DNA from: Branchiostoma floridae
Taxonomy: Eukaryota; Chordata; Leptocardii; Amphioxiformes; Branchiostomatidae
Length of the DNA stretch: 64,000 nt
NCBI RefSeq assembly: GCF_000003815.2
Contig: NC_049995.1
Location: 15,916,931 to 15,980,930, forward strand
Direction: 5' to 3'
Part shown: positions 1 to 9,800 of the stretch, one piece after another
Layout of the letters: each line of letters begins with the position of its first letter
Position numbering within the stretch: the first letter of the stretch is position 1
Translations under genes and position numbers: made by a program
Notes under the pieces: generated by a model
Seen by the model: only the letters and a program-made list of their open reading frames with translations
What the model was told of the DNA's origin: nothing
The model's database searches: none

Positions 1-54
1 AAAGAGGGGAAGTATGTCATAATCTAAATTTTACAGAGAGAGCTAGCTGTTTTT

Positions 55-648
55 TTACAGCAACTTGTCTGCCTCCCAGTGCGGCTCATGGCGCGCGTTC
101 CATACAGCATAAGATGACAACATTGCCATACGGCTAATGTCCTTAGAAAGATTCTTGGGTGGTTTAGACTTAACTATCTTAAACAATGTTCTAAGTCTGC
201 TTTTGTTGTCTGGTGTGATTAGTCCCCTGGACCCGATCTCAAAACAGGTGAGAGTGGCTGAAAAGCCTGCAGTTCTCAAGTCTGTCACTAGGGCGCTGTA
301 CTTATTAACCTTCCGGTCATGGCTGGCTTTAATGTTCTGTTCAAAGGGTACAGTCAGCTCATGGATGTGGATAGTCTTCTGTTCTGGCAAATAGATCACC
401 AAGTCTGGTTTCTGGGTAGTGGGCATTGTATGGACCGGGATGGTACCTCCGTTATTCGTGTAACCTTGTATGTCCGCATAGATGGTGGCGTTGATCCGAG
501 AGGGATCAATGGACTCTATGATGCTGTCCGTTATGTGCTTCAGTACTGAGTTGTGTCGGAATGTGTACCGTCCTTGCTGGAGAGAGACGCCGCAGTGGTT
601 CATGCAATGTAAAAGTTGCTGCCAAAGTTTTTCGTGAATAAAACCCAT
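55..648 (-). mobile_element. R2/Hero-like non-LTR retrotransposon fragment (C-terminal endonuclease region)
   Basis: An open frame of 197 codons on the minus strand. Residues about 80-150 carry KPDLVIYLP, then HELTVPFEQNI, then a conserved basic stretch (HDRKVNKYSALV) and EIGSRGLIT. This order matches the restriction-like PD-(D/E)XK endonuclease region at the C-terminus of R2/Hero/NeSL-type non-LTR retrotransposons. No reverse transcriptase motif is present nearby, so the copy is 5'-truncated. The first codons are also repeated near 4760, inside a segmental duplication. Assignment to a clade is inference; the domain call is moderately secure. Confidence 0.55.
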
Positions 649-1137
649 TGATGAAGAGGCAAGGACGAGGGTTTATAATAGCCTGTATTCAATGGGAGTC
701 GTCATGGTGTGATGATTTGGTCATGATGACACATGTGATGTATAATTAGTGTACAGTCATTTGGGTGGGTCCATTCAACAATGGTAGATCCGTCAGCTAT
801 CATCTTTCATCAGCTTCCCATTCAGTGAGCTCCGAAATTTCATTACAGAAATGGGGGACCGAATTACCGGGCTTTAAAACCAATATAGCTAATGGATGTA
901 TTGTCAACGTTTGGATGGTTCGTGAAGACTCTTACACGTGCGTCACAAAAGCGTAACCATAGTAAGGTTACCATGGCATAGTTACCATAGTAACCAAAGC
1001 AACGTCCTTTCAACAATGGGTACCGACATTTTAATACAGAAAAAGGGAAGCAATTTCGCGGACGGTGAGACCAATACAGTTAATGGCAGGGTTGTTTCAA
1101 TAGTTCATGAAGACTCCTACATGCACGTCACAATGGC
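601..1137. repeat. Segmental duplication, copy 1 (partner 4730-5281)
   Basis: This stretch runs nearly base for base with 4730-5281, sharing for example the GACGAGGGTTTATA region, the CAACAATGG motifs and repeated GTAACCATAGTAAC stretches. A shorter copy lies at 1686-1960. No coding potential is convincing here. It probably belongs to a mobile or tandemly duplicated segment that includes the end of the upstream retrotransposon fragment. Confidence 0.8.
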
Positions 1138-1436
1138 ATTTTTTTATTCAAGAAAAAGAAAATAGGTACATTTGGTACAGATACAAAATAAACACATTAT
1201 AACGTGCAAAATCCATAAGCTACATAAAAAACCTGAGACAGTCAGTCTAAAGAACAAAAGATAATGTCAAGAAATAAAATAACCACCGTTGAAAGAATTC
1301 AGAAATCGAAATATTGACCTTGGTTGGCTAATTAATAACGTACATAATTCAATATCAAATAAATAATATCCCAACTCAGAGGCTCAGTGCTAACGGAAAC
1401 AGTATGTATGTAAAGTAACAAAGGTAACTCAAAATC

Positions 1437-1690
1437 GGCTGAATAAACTTCAGCAAAAACTCAAAGGCCTTACTGGCTCAGATATTAAGGAATGATAATC
1501 ACAATAACTGAGTATCAGCTGAATAAACATTAAGAAAGACTCAAAAACAACAGTAGCAGGCTAAGATATGAAGAAATAATAACAATAGATGATAAAAACT
1601 TAATATCAACTGAGCAAATATCAACAAAAACTCAAAGGGCTTAAGGGTAGACCCAAATATAAGAAACTAATGGTTGGCAACAATAACTCA
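1437..1690. repeat. Degenerate tandem repeat, about 85-bp period, three copies
   Basis: Three imperfect copies share GCTGAATAAAC, then AAAAACTCAAAG, GGCT.AGATAT and AACAATA blocks in the same order. The flanking sequence 1138-1436 is AT-rich and shows nothing I recognise. Confidence 0.55.
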
Positions 1691-1960
1691 TTAGTGTACA
1701 GTCATTTGGGTGGGTCCTTTCAACAATGGCAGATCCGTCAGCTATCACCTTTCATCAGCTTCCCATTCAGTGAGCTCCGACATTTCATTGCAGAAACGAG
1801 AGACCGAATTTCCGGGCGATAAAACCAATATAGCTAATGGAAGTATTGTCAACGTTTGAATGGTTCGTGAAGACTCTTACACGTGCGTCACAAAAGCGTA
1901 ACCATAGTAACGTTACCATGGCATCGTTACCATAGTAACCATAGCAAAAATGGGTACGAC
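1686..1960. repeat. Partial third copy of the 601-1137 segment
   Basis: Starts at CATTAGTGTACAGTCATTTGGG and follows the duplication through the CGTCACAAAAGCGTAACCATAG block, then stops. It corresponds to the middle part of the two longer copies. Confidence 0.75.
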
Positions 1961-2632
1961 ATTTTAGTGATATCTGTGTTTGTTATCAATATATGTGGGT
2001 ATTGACATTTGTGGCATTTCTGAAATTTGAATGATCAAAGATGGCAAATATATGAATTTTACTCTTTTATGTAGGAATTGTGTGTATGTGGGAGTGCATG
2101 TGTGTGTGCGCGCATGTGTGTGTGTCTGTGTGTGATGTTTCTAAATTGTTCTAAATAAAGAGATATTTGTACCATTAATTTCACAATGTTTCCAACATGT
2201 ATAGATAGGTTCAAACCTGTTCAAACTTTCATTTTCAATTGTTTGAACAAGTTATATCTTCAGTGACTGAAATATTCTTTTACTTAGAATAGTTCAAACT
2301 TATTACAAATATTATCTAAAAAGTTAACCCTCTCGGTGACTCGGAATCGACTCTAGTTGCCACGGCATGCAACAGTTGATAATCACACTGGGCATCATCA
2401 AATTTTCAAATTTCATTACTCAATATGGCCATTGATATCCCTATGCACTTATTGTATTTCATGGGGGTATTAGGACTCAGGCGTGCGTTACTAACCACGG
2501 GATGTCTGTACAAATAAACAAATGTCCCTTGGGACTTTTTAGTTCGCTTCGAATAAAGGCGACGCCCCTCTAGTGTGTTTGGTTTTTTGTATCTTCGGCC
2601 GCGACGTTTGGGTCGGTCGAACAGGCAAGAAC

Positions 2633-2711
2633 ATGGCCAGGTTGGGTCTAGGCTTGGCTGTTGCCGTTGCGTTTGCCATTTTTCTAGTCGACTCTTCTGA
2701 ACCACCGTCCG
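2633..2711 (+). CDS. Signal-peptide first exon, upstream copy A of the chimeric channel gene
   Basis: ATG followed by a hydrophobic run (MARLGLGLAVAVAFAIFL) and DSSEPPS, ending in a canonical donor G|GTAAGA with phase 1. The 79-nt exon is nearly identical to the one at 5992-6070, and its phase fits exon 2 at 7593. It could be an alternative first exon of the channel gene, or a relic of duplication. No other exon of its own was found before 5992. Confidence 0.5.
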
Positions 2712-3187
2712 GTAAGAAACGTTTTCTGTACTTTATAAATGTGTCGAGGGTCGTTTACGTTTTGTGCATGTCTTTGCAACTCTTGTTAACATGTTTCAAA
2801 CAGTGGAAGACCAGTTTATAATTTCACCCGCCATTTTATTTTAAGAATTTCCATTTATGAGAATGAAAGCAGGATGTGTATTGGTTGTCTGAAATAAGAA
2901 CGGGACTGACTTATCTAAAAAGAAAAACGAACTAGCCAACGCTAATAAGGGGGACTGACCATTGGCCGGTACGTCAAGCCTTTGTCGGATACTTATACCT
3001 GTACTGAAAGTAGAAAGTGACATCTGTGTTTGTTATCAATGTATAACTGAGTAACTGACTGTTGAAGTAACATCGAAAATTTCATGGTGACCAGATTTGT
3101 GGCATTTCTGAAATTTGAATGAAGATCAAAGATGGAAAATATATGAATTGTACTCTTTTATGCAGGAATTGTGTGTATGTGGGAGTG

Positions 3188-3188
3188 C

Positions 3189-3219
<31 letters not shown>

Positions 3220-3269
3220 TGTGTATGTGCGCATATGTGTGTGCGCATATGTGTGTGTGTGCGCGCGCG

Positions 3270-3307
<38 letters not shown>

Positions 3308-3316
3308 TGTGCGTGT
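3188..3316. repeat. (TG)n / (CG)(TG)n microsatellite
   Basis: Long alternating purine-pyrimidine run, mostly TG with CG and CA interruptions. Shorter related runs are at 2090-2135, 5344-5390 and 6503-6562, in equivalent places of the duplicated modules. Long open frames here (Cys-Val-rich or His-Thr-rich) are artefacts of the dinucleotide repeat. Confidence 0.9.
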
Positions 3317-3694
3317 GAACACCAGGCTATTCCATGTGTTGATGTTTTGTACAACACTCAGGCATCGCTTTGTGCTTTCAACAGTTAATGAGAGACATCA
3401 ATTTTTCACTTGTCATCATTAAGACTGACATGGACAATTACAATTACATGTCGCACCGATATTAGCTAGGTGTTTCTGTGGTCTGAGAAGGGACCGCATT
3501 GAAACCTCTTCCCAAAACATCGGAATATTTCTTTCGACCTTATCCTCATAATATGCATATTTGCACGTAAAACAAGGTGGTTGTTATCCATACTTGTTAT
3601 CCATTGAGTCTAGGGTACAGTATTTTTGTTTCATTTCTTTTTCAAAAAGAGCAATACATACCTTCTTACTAATAATAGATGTGTAATGTAATTG

Positions 3695-4040
3695 GCCACG
3701 GCATGCAACAGTTGATAATTACACTGGGCATCATCAAATTTTCAAATTTCATTACTCAATATGGCCATTAATATCCATGTACACTTATTATGCCCCATGG
3801 AGATGTTTGGACCAAGTCGCGTGTTACTAACCAGAGGATAGAGGTATAAAGACGACGCCTTTCTAGAGTGAGTGTTTGGTTTTTTGTATCTTGGGCCGCG
3901 ACGTTTGGGTCGGTCGAACAGGCAAGAACATGGCCAGGTTGGGTCTAGGCTTGGCTGTTGACGTTACGTTTGCCATTTTTCTAGTCGACTCTTCTGAACT
4001 ACCGTCCGGCAAGAAACGTTTACTTTTTGTGCAAATGTGG
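3695..4040 (+). repeat. Duplicated 5' gene module, copy 2 (truncated)
   Basis: Shares the GGCCACGGCATGCAACAGTT start, the leader GCGACGTTTGGGTCGGTCG and the signal-peptide exon with the modules at 2355 and 5780. The similarity is lost just after the exon, where SINE-like sequence begins. Confidence 0.75.
3930..4008 (+). pseudogene. Signal-peptide first exon, copy B, with GC instead of GT donor
   Basis: Same 79-nt exon as at 2633 and 5992 (MARLGLGLAVDVTFAIFL, then DSSELPS). The intron starts G|GCAAGA rather than G|GTAAGA, and the following intron sequence is replaced by a SINE. GC-AG introns exist, so splicing is not excluded, but the changed residues and truncated surroundings suggest a decaying duplicate. 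Confidence 0.6.
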
Positions 4041-4047
4041 TTCCATA

Positions 4048-4348
4048 GTTGCTATCCACTTACTCTAGGGCACGGTACTGGAAGCCCATCTCTCTCCTAC
4101 CCGAAGTCAGGTGCCCATTTACACCTGGAGAGAGGAAAGTAGGAAAGTCGTGTGAAAGGCCTTTCCAAAGGGCACAATATGAGTAGCAATGCAGGATTCG
4201 AAAGCAGGACCTGTCAGCTGCCCATTTTACACCTGGAGAAATGAAAGTAGGAAAGTCATGTAAACTGCCTTTCCCAAGGCACAATATTACTAAGATTCGA
4301 ACCCAAGATCTCTGGTCCAACACCCTGCAGTCACTCCACACGACAGCA
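4048..4348 (-). mobile_element. tRNA-derived SINE, partly duplicated internally
   Basis: On the minus strand it shows the order GTCGTGTGGAGTGACTGCAG (A-box side), then GGTTCGAATCTTAG (B-box consensus GGTTCRANNCC), then the tail with AGAGTAAGTGGATAGC. The inner part (ACACCTGGAGA..GAAAGTAGGAAAGTC) occurs twice. Sister copies lie at 5518-5722, 6838-7152, 43255-43490 and 52612-52790. Confidence 0.65.
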
Positions 4349-4364
4349 CCATATTTTTCATGTC

Positions 4365-4600
4365 TTTTTTATCAAGCAATAAATACCCATTCGCGCGTTA
4401 CTAACCAGAGAATGGTGGCGTAATCTCCCTTGGGACTCTATAGTTCGCTCGCTCAAGGACGAAGGCTTTCCGTTGCGCTTTTTACGTGCCGGAGTGTGAG
4501 TGTTCTGTCTCCCGGTAGGATTCCTCGTTCAGTCTACACTAGAGGTATCCCAGTTATACCTAACACGTTACATGCTATGTGTGTTGTGCGTTTATGAAGG
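4365..4600 (+). repeat. Copy of the promoter-like segment found at 7345-7552
   Basis: Shares GCGCGTTACTAACCAGAG, CTTTTTACGTGCCGGAGTG, TCTGTCTCCCGGTAGGATTC and TATCCCAGTTATACCTAACA with 7345-7552, just before exon 2 of the channel gene. After this the sequence reads GGTTAGACATCCAGG, a dispersed repeat also found in introns on the right of the window. Confidence 0.7.
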
Positions 4601-4729
4601 TTAGACATCCAGGTAAACAATATTCAAACACAATTCAATCTCTACAACTGGATAAAAACGGATTTTTACTTCCGGAAGTAAGTAACGACAATGTAACCTG
4701 TAACCCTGTAATTTGGTTACCTTTTATGC

Positions 4730-5281
4730 AATGTAAAAAGATGTAATTCAGCTCTAGGGCTGCCAAAGTTTTTTCGTGAATAAAACCCATTTATGAAGAG
4801 GCAAGGACGAGGGTTTATAGTAGCCTGCATGCAATGAGAGTCGTCATATTGTGATAATTTGGTCATGATGATACCTGTTGTGTATAATTAGTGTACAGTC
4901 ATTTGGGTGGGTCCTTTCAACAATGGCAGATCCGTCAGATATCATCTTTAATCAGCTTCCCATTCAGTGAGCTCCGAAATTTCATTACAGAAATGGGGGA
5001 CCGAATTACCGGGCTTTAAAACCAATATAGCTAATGAATGTATTGTCAACGTTTGGATGGTTCGTGAAGACTCTTACACGTGCGTCACAAAAGCGTAACC
5101 ATAGTAACTTTACCATGGCATAGTTACCATAGTAACCAAAGCAACGTCCTTTCAACAATGGGTACCGACATTTTAATACAGAAAAAGGGAAGCAATTTCG
5201 CGGACGGTGAGACCAATACAGTTAATGGCAGGGTTGTTTCAATAGTTCATGAAGACTCCTACATGCACGTCACAATAGCGT
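4730..5281. repeat. Segmental duplication, copy 2 (partner 601-1137)
   Basis: Close match to 601-1137, beginning inside the end of the R2-like fragment (GCCAAAGTTTTTTCGTGAAT) and ending near CACGTCACAAT. No supported gene. Confidence 0.8.
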
Positions 5282-5517
5282 TGCCATAGCAACGTGGTTG
5301 TCCACCAGGTTCAACAATTGTATGCTTAAGAATAGTAAAAGTTGGCCATGTGTGTTTGTGCATAAGTGTGTGTGTTTGTGTGTGTGTTAGCACGGATATT
5401 AGCTGTTTCTGTGGTCTAAGAAGGGACCACATTGAAACCTCTTACTAAACATTAAGAATGTTTTTTTGTGACATTATCCTTATAATATGCGGTACTTCAA
5501 CGAAAAACAAAGATAGT

Positions 5518-5722
5518 TGTTATCCACTTTGTCTAGGGCACGGTATTGGAAGTCCATCTCTCTCCTTCCCGAAGTGAGGTGCCCATTTTACACCTGGAGA
5601 GAGAAAAGTAGGAAAGTGATGTAAAAGGCCTTTCCAAGGCACAATATTATATAATATACAATATACAACCTCTGGGTTTGGGGCCAAACACCCTACAGTC
5701 ACTCCACACGACAATATCATTT
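5518..5722 (-). mobile_element. tRNA-derived SINE copy
   Basis: Contains GTCGTGTGGAGTGACTGTAG, GGTGTTTGGCCCCAAACCC and, at the other end, ACACCTGGAGAGAGAAAAGTAGG and GACAAAGTGGATAACAAC, as in its sister copies. The B box is degraded. Confidence 0.55.
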
Positions 5723-5779
5723 TTTTATTATTTTTTTTAAATTTTGAAATGAGCAATAGATACAATCTTACAAATAATA

Positions 5780-6830
5780 GACGTGTAATTAGTTGGCCAC
5801 TGCATGCAACAATTGGTAATCACAATAGGATTATGCTCCATGGAGATGTTTGGACCCAGACGCGCCATACTATTAGATGGTATCTGTATTGACTCCCCAG
5901 TTCGCATCGCTCAAGGACGGAGGTTTTCAGGTGCTTTTTTTGTTTTCGCATCTTCGGCCGCGACGTTTGGGTCGGTCGAACAGGCAAGAACATGGCCAGG
6001 TTGGGCCTAGGCTTGGCTGTTGCCGTTGCGTTTGCCATTTTTCTAGTTGACTCTTCTGAACCACCGTCCGGTAAGAAACGTTTTCTGTACTTTACAAATG
6101 TGTCGAGGGTCGTTTACTTTTTGTGCATGTCTTTGCAACTCTTGTCAACATGTTTAAACAGCGGAAGACCAGTTTATAATTTCACCCGCCATTTTATTTT
6201 AAGAATTTTCATGAAAGCAGGATTTGTATTGGGTGTCTGAAATAAGAATGGGACCGACTTATCTAAAAAGAAAAACGAACTAGCCAACGCTAAGGGGGAC
6301 TGACCATTGGCCGATAAGCCAAGCCTTTGTCGGTACAGGTATAAGCTTAGTGACATCTGTGTTTGTTATCAATACATGTGGGTATTGACTGTAGTAACAT
6401 CGACAATTTCAGGGTGACCACATTTAAATTTGTGGCATTTCCAAAATTTGAATGAAGATCTAAAATGGAAAATATATGAATTTTACTCTTTTATGTAGGA
6501 ATTGTGTGTATGTGTGAGTGCATGTTTGTATGTGTGTGCGCGCGTGCGCATGCGTGTGTGTGAACACCAGGCTATTCCATGTGTTGATGTTTTCACAACC
6601 CTCAGGCATCGCTTTGTGCTTTCCACAGTTAATGAGGGACATCAATTTTTGACTTGTCATCATCAAGGTTGAAATGGACAATTACATGTAGCAACAATAT
6701 TAGCTAGGTGCTTCTGTGGTCTGGGAAGGGACGACATTGAAACCTCTTCCTAAAAAATCGGAATATTTCTTTTGACCTTATCCTCATAATTTGCGGTACA
6801 TTGTATTTGCATGCGTACATAAAACAAATG
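5780..6830 (+). promoter_or_regulatory. Duplicated 5' gene module, copy 3: probable proximal promoter, exon 1 and start of intron 1
   Basis: Third and most downstream copy of the module, containing the first exon that I assign to the channel gene. Upstream of the ATG lies the conserved leader GCGACGTTTGGGTCGGTCGAAC. No clear TATA box was identified. Promoter status rests only on position directly before a signal-peptide exon with a good donor. Confidence 0.4.
5992..6070 (+). CDS. Exon 1: signal peptide
   Basis: MARLGLGLAVAVAFAIFL followed by VDSSEPPS, a typical secretory signal with a short basic N-terminus. Ends phase 1 at CCG|GTAAGA. The leading G of the next codon joins AC at 7593 to give Asp, the first residue of the repeat region. 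Chosen over the copies at 2633 and 3930 because it is the nearest with an intact donor. Confidence 0.7.
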
Positions 6831-9800
6831 TGGTTCCGTAGTTGTTATCCACTTTGTCTAGGGCATGGTACTGGAAGCCCATCTCTCTCCTACCCGAAGT
6901 CAGGTGCCCAATTTACAACTGGAGAGAGAAAAGTAGGAAAGTCAGGTAAAAGGCCTTTACACAAGGCACAATATGAGTAGCAATGCAGGATTCGAACCTC
7001 TGTCAGATGCCCATTTTACACCTTGAGAAAGGAAAGTAGGAAAGTCATGTAAACTGCCTTTCCCAAGGCACAATATTAGTAGGATTCAAACCCAGGACCC
7101 CTGGGTTCGGGGCCAAACACCCTGCAGTCACTCCACACGACAGCACCATTTTTTTCATTTCTTTCTTCATTTCTTTTATAAAAAGAGCAATACATACCAT
7201 CTTACAAATGATAGGCGTGTAATATAATTGGCCACGGCATCCAACAGTTGATAATCACACTGAGCATCATCAAAATTTCAAATTTTATTACTCAATATGG
7301 CCATTGATATCCCTATGCACTTATTATACTCCATGGAGTTGTTTGGACCCAATCGCGCGTTACTAACCAGAGGATGGTGGTAGAATTTCCCTTGGGACTC
7401 TCCAGTTCGCATCGCTCAAGGACAAAGGCTTTCAGTTGCGCTTTTTACGTGCCGGAGTGTGAGTGTTCTGTCTCCCGGTAGGATTCTTCGTTCGGTCTAC
7501 ACTAGAGTTATCCCAGTTATACCTAACAAGTTACATGCTATGTGTGTTGTGGAATTTGATAATTTGACCGTTGATATTATTTATGCCCTCAGACACAGCA
7601 GCACCGACCAGTGCTCCGGGAGACACAGCAGCACCGACCAGTGCTCCTGGAGACACAGCAGCACCGACCAGTGCTCATGGAGACACAGCAGCACCGACCA
7701 GTGCTCCTGGAGACACAGCAGCACCGACCAGTGCTCCTGGAGACACAGCAGCACCGACCAGTGCTCCGGGAGACACAGCAGCACCGACCAGTACTGATGG
7801 AGACACAGCAGCACCGACCAGTGCTCCTGGAGACACAGCAGCACCGACCAGTACTGATGGAGACACAGCAGCACCAACCAGTGCTCCTGGAGACACAGCA
7901 GCACCGACCAGTGCTCCTGGAGACACAGCAGCACCGACCAGTGCTCCTGGAGACACAGCAGCACCGACCAGTGCTCCGGGAGACACAGCAGCACCGACCA
8001 GTACTGATGGAGACACAGCAGCACCGACCAGTGCTCCTGGAGACACAGCAGCACCGACCAGTGCTCCTGGAGACACAGCTACACCGACCAATGCTCCTGA
8101 AGACACAGCAGCACCAACCAGTGCCCCGGGAGACACAGCATCACCGACCAGTGCTCCGGGAGACACAGCTACACCGACCAATGCTCCGGGAGACACAGCA
8201 GCACCGACCAGTGCTCCTGGAGACACAACAGCACCGACCAGTGCTCCGGGAGACACAGCAGCACCGACCAGTGCCCCGGGAGACACAGCAGCACCGACCA
8301 ATGCTCCTGGAGACACAGCAGCACCGACCAGTGCTCCTGGAGACACAGCAGCACCGACCAGTGCTCCTGGAGACACAGCAGCACCGACCAGTGCTCCTGG
8401 AGACACAGCAGCACCGACCAGTGCTCCTGGAGATACAGCAGCACCGACCAGTGCTCCGGGAGACACAGCAGCTCCGACCAGTGCTCCGGGAGATACAGCA
8501 GCACCGACCAATGCTCCGGGAGACACAGCTACACCGACCAATGCTCCGGGAGACACAGTAGCACCGACCAGTGCTCCTGGGGACACAGCAGCACAGACCA
8601 GTGCTCCCGGATGTGGAGGTATCCTGACGGCTCCCCCTCGAGGTACTGTGACATCACCGAACTACCCCGAGAACTACGGCAACGATGAGACTTGTGAGTG
8701 GACGATCACCGTGGCAGAAGGAAGTGTGATTTTTCTTACGTTTGACAGCTTCCACCTTGAGAACGGTTATGACCATTTGACAATCTACGATAGTGATGCA
8801 ATGTTGCCAAGGTAATGTCTTGAACGGGAAATCAATTTTTTCAGAGTAGAAAAGTTTGGATAAGATGCTGAAATTGAATTCTTGTGTAAATTTTTTCAAG
8901 AATCAAAAGCTTCTTTTTTTTCGGGCAACACAAAAAAAGACAATTATGCTTTACTTTGATTCTCAGCTTAACAGGTGAAACGTCAGTCCACCCCATCACC
9001 AGTACATCTAACCAGATGTTCGTGAGGTTTACCTCAAACGGGAATAACACGGCCCAGGGGTTCCAGTTCTCCTACATAGATATGGCCAGAGGTGAGGTGT
9101 TTGATTACAGCGATTCACAAATGTTAAAGTTGATCGAGAAATCACCAGAATTCGATTATCATAATATGCTCAAACCAAGGACGTTATATACTCCTTGCTC
9201 AAACTTAGTTAGTTGAGGAATGATGCTTACTAGTCACTACAGAGTTTATTAAATTGCTGCTTTCTTTACTTAACAGGGTGTCCAAAGGACTACGTCCGTA
9301 TTAACGGAGTTTGCTACAAGTTCTTTGCTGAGTATAAGACCTACGATCAGGCCAGGCAGACGTGTGCCATTGACGGGGGACTGTTGGTCATGCCGAAAGA
9401 CAGTGAGACCAACTCTTATTTGGCCAGATTTTTTGGGGATCTCTGGATCGGCCTGAATGACGTCGCTACCGAAGGCCAGTGGGTGTTTGAGGACGGACAA
9501 ACCCTGGAGTCAACCGGCTTCTCCGGCTGGAGTCCCGACGAACCGAGTAATGGATATAATGAAGACTGTGTCGCCCTTTTGGAGGTGTACGGGCAGCTCG
9601 AGTCCGCGTGGAATGATGTGCGTTGCAGCAGGACGACGTCATTCATTTGTCAGATTATAGATCACGGTATGCGTTACATCAGGGCAAATTTCAGTATTTC
9701 CGGACTCGCGCACATGGCCTACGCCTACTCTGAACTGTAGGCTAAACTGCATCTAAACTGATTAGGTACCCTTGGCAAAAGTGCTTGTAAAAATGTTTTT

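Larger units (their letters stand above)
2355..3620 (+). repeat. Duplicated 5' gene module, copy 1
   Basis: The stretch matches 5780-6830 along most of its length: the GCATGCAACAGTTGATAATCACAC start, a leader with GCGACGTTTGGGTCGGTCGAAC, a signal-peptide exon at 2633-2711, its donor, a (TG)n run, and a tail with CAGGCTATTCCATGTGTTGATG. It looks like a duplicated promoter plus first exon plus first part of intron 1 of the channel gene downstream. Whether it is transcribed cannot be told from sequence. Confidence 0.75.

Noticed and set aside
3082-3422. Cys/Val-rich and His/Thr-rich open frames
   Set aside because: Products of the (TG)n microsatellite.
7581-8586. Long open frames on both strands across the minisatellite
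   Set aside because: A stop-free 30-bp unit keeps several frames open automatically; only the frame leading into CUB makes biological sense.
7592-8611. CRISPR-like array of 30-bp repeats
   Set aside because: There are no spacers; units are contiguous, code for a decapeptide in frame with CUB, and the genome is clearly animal.
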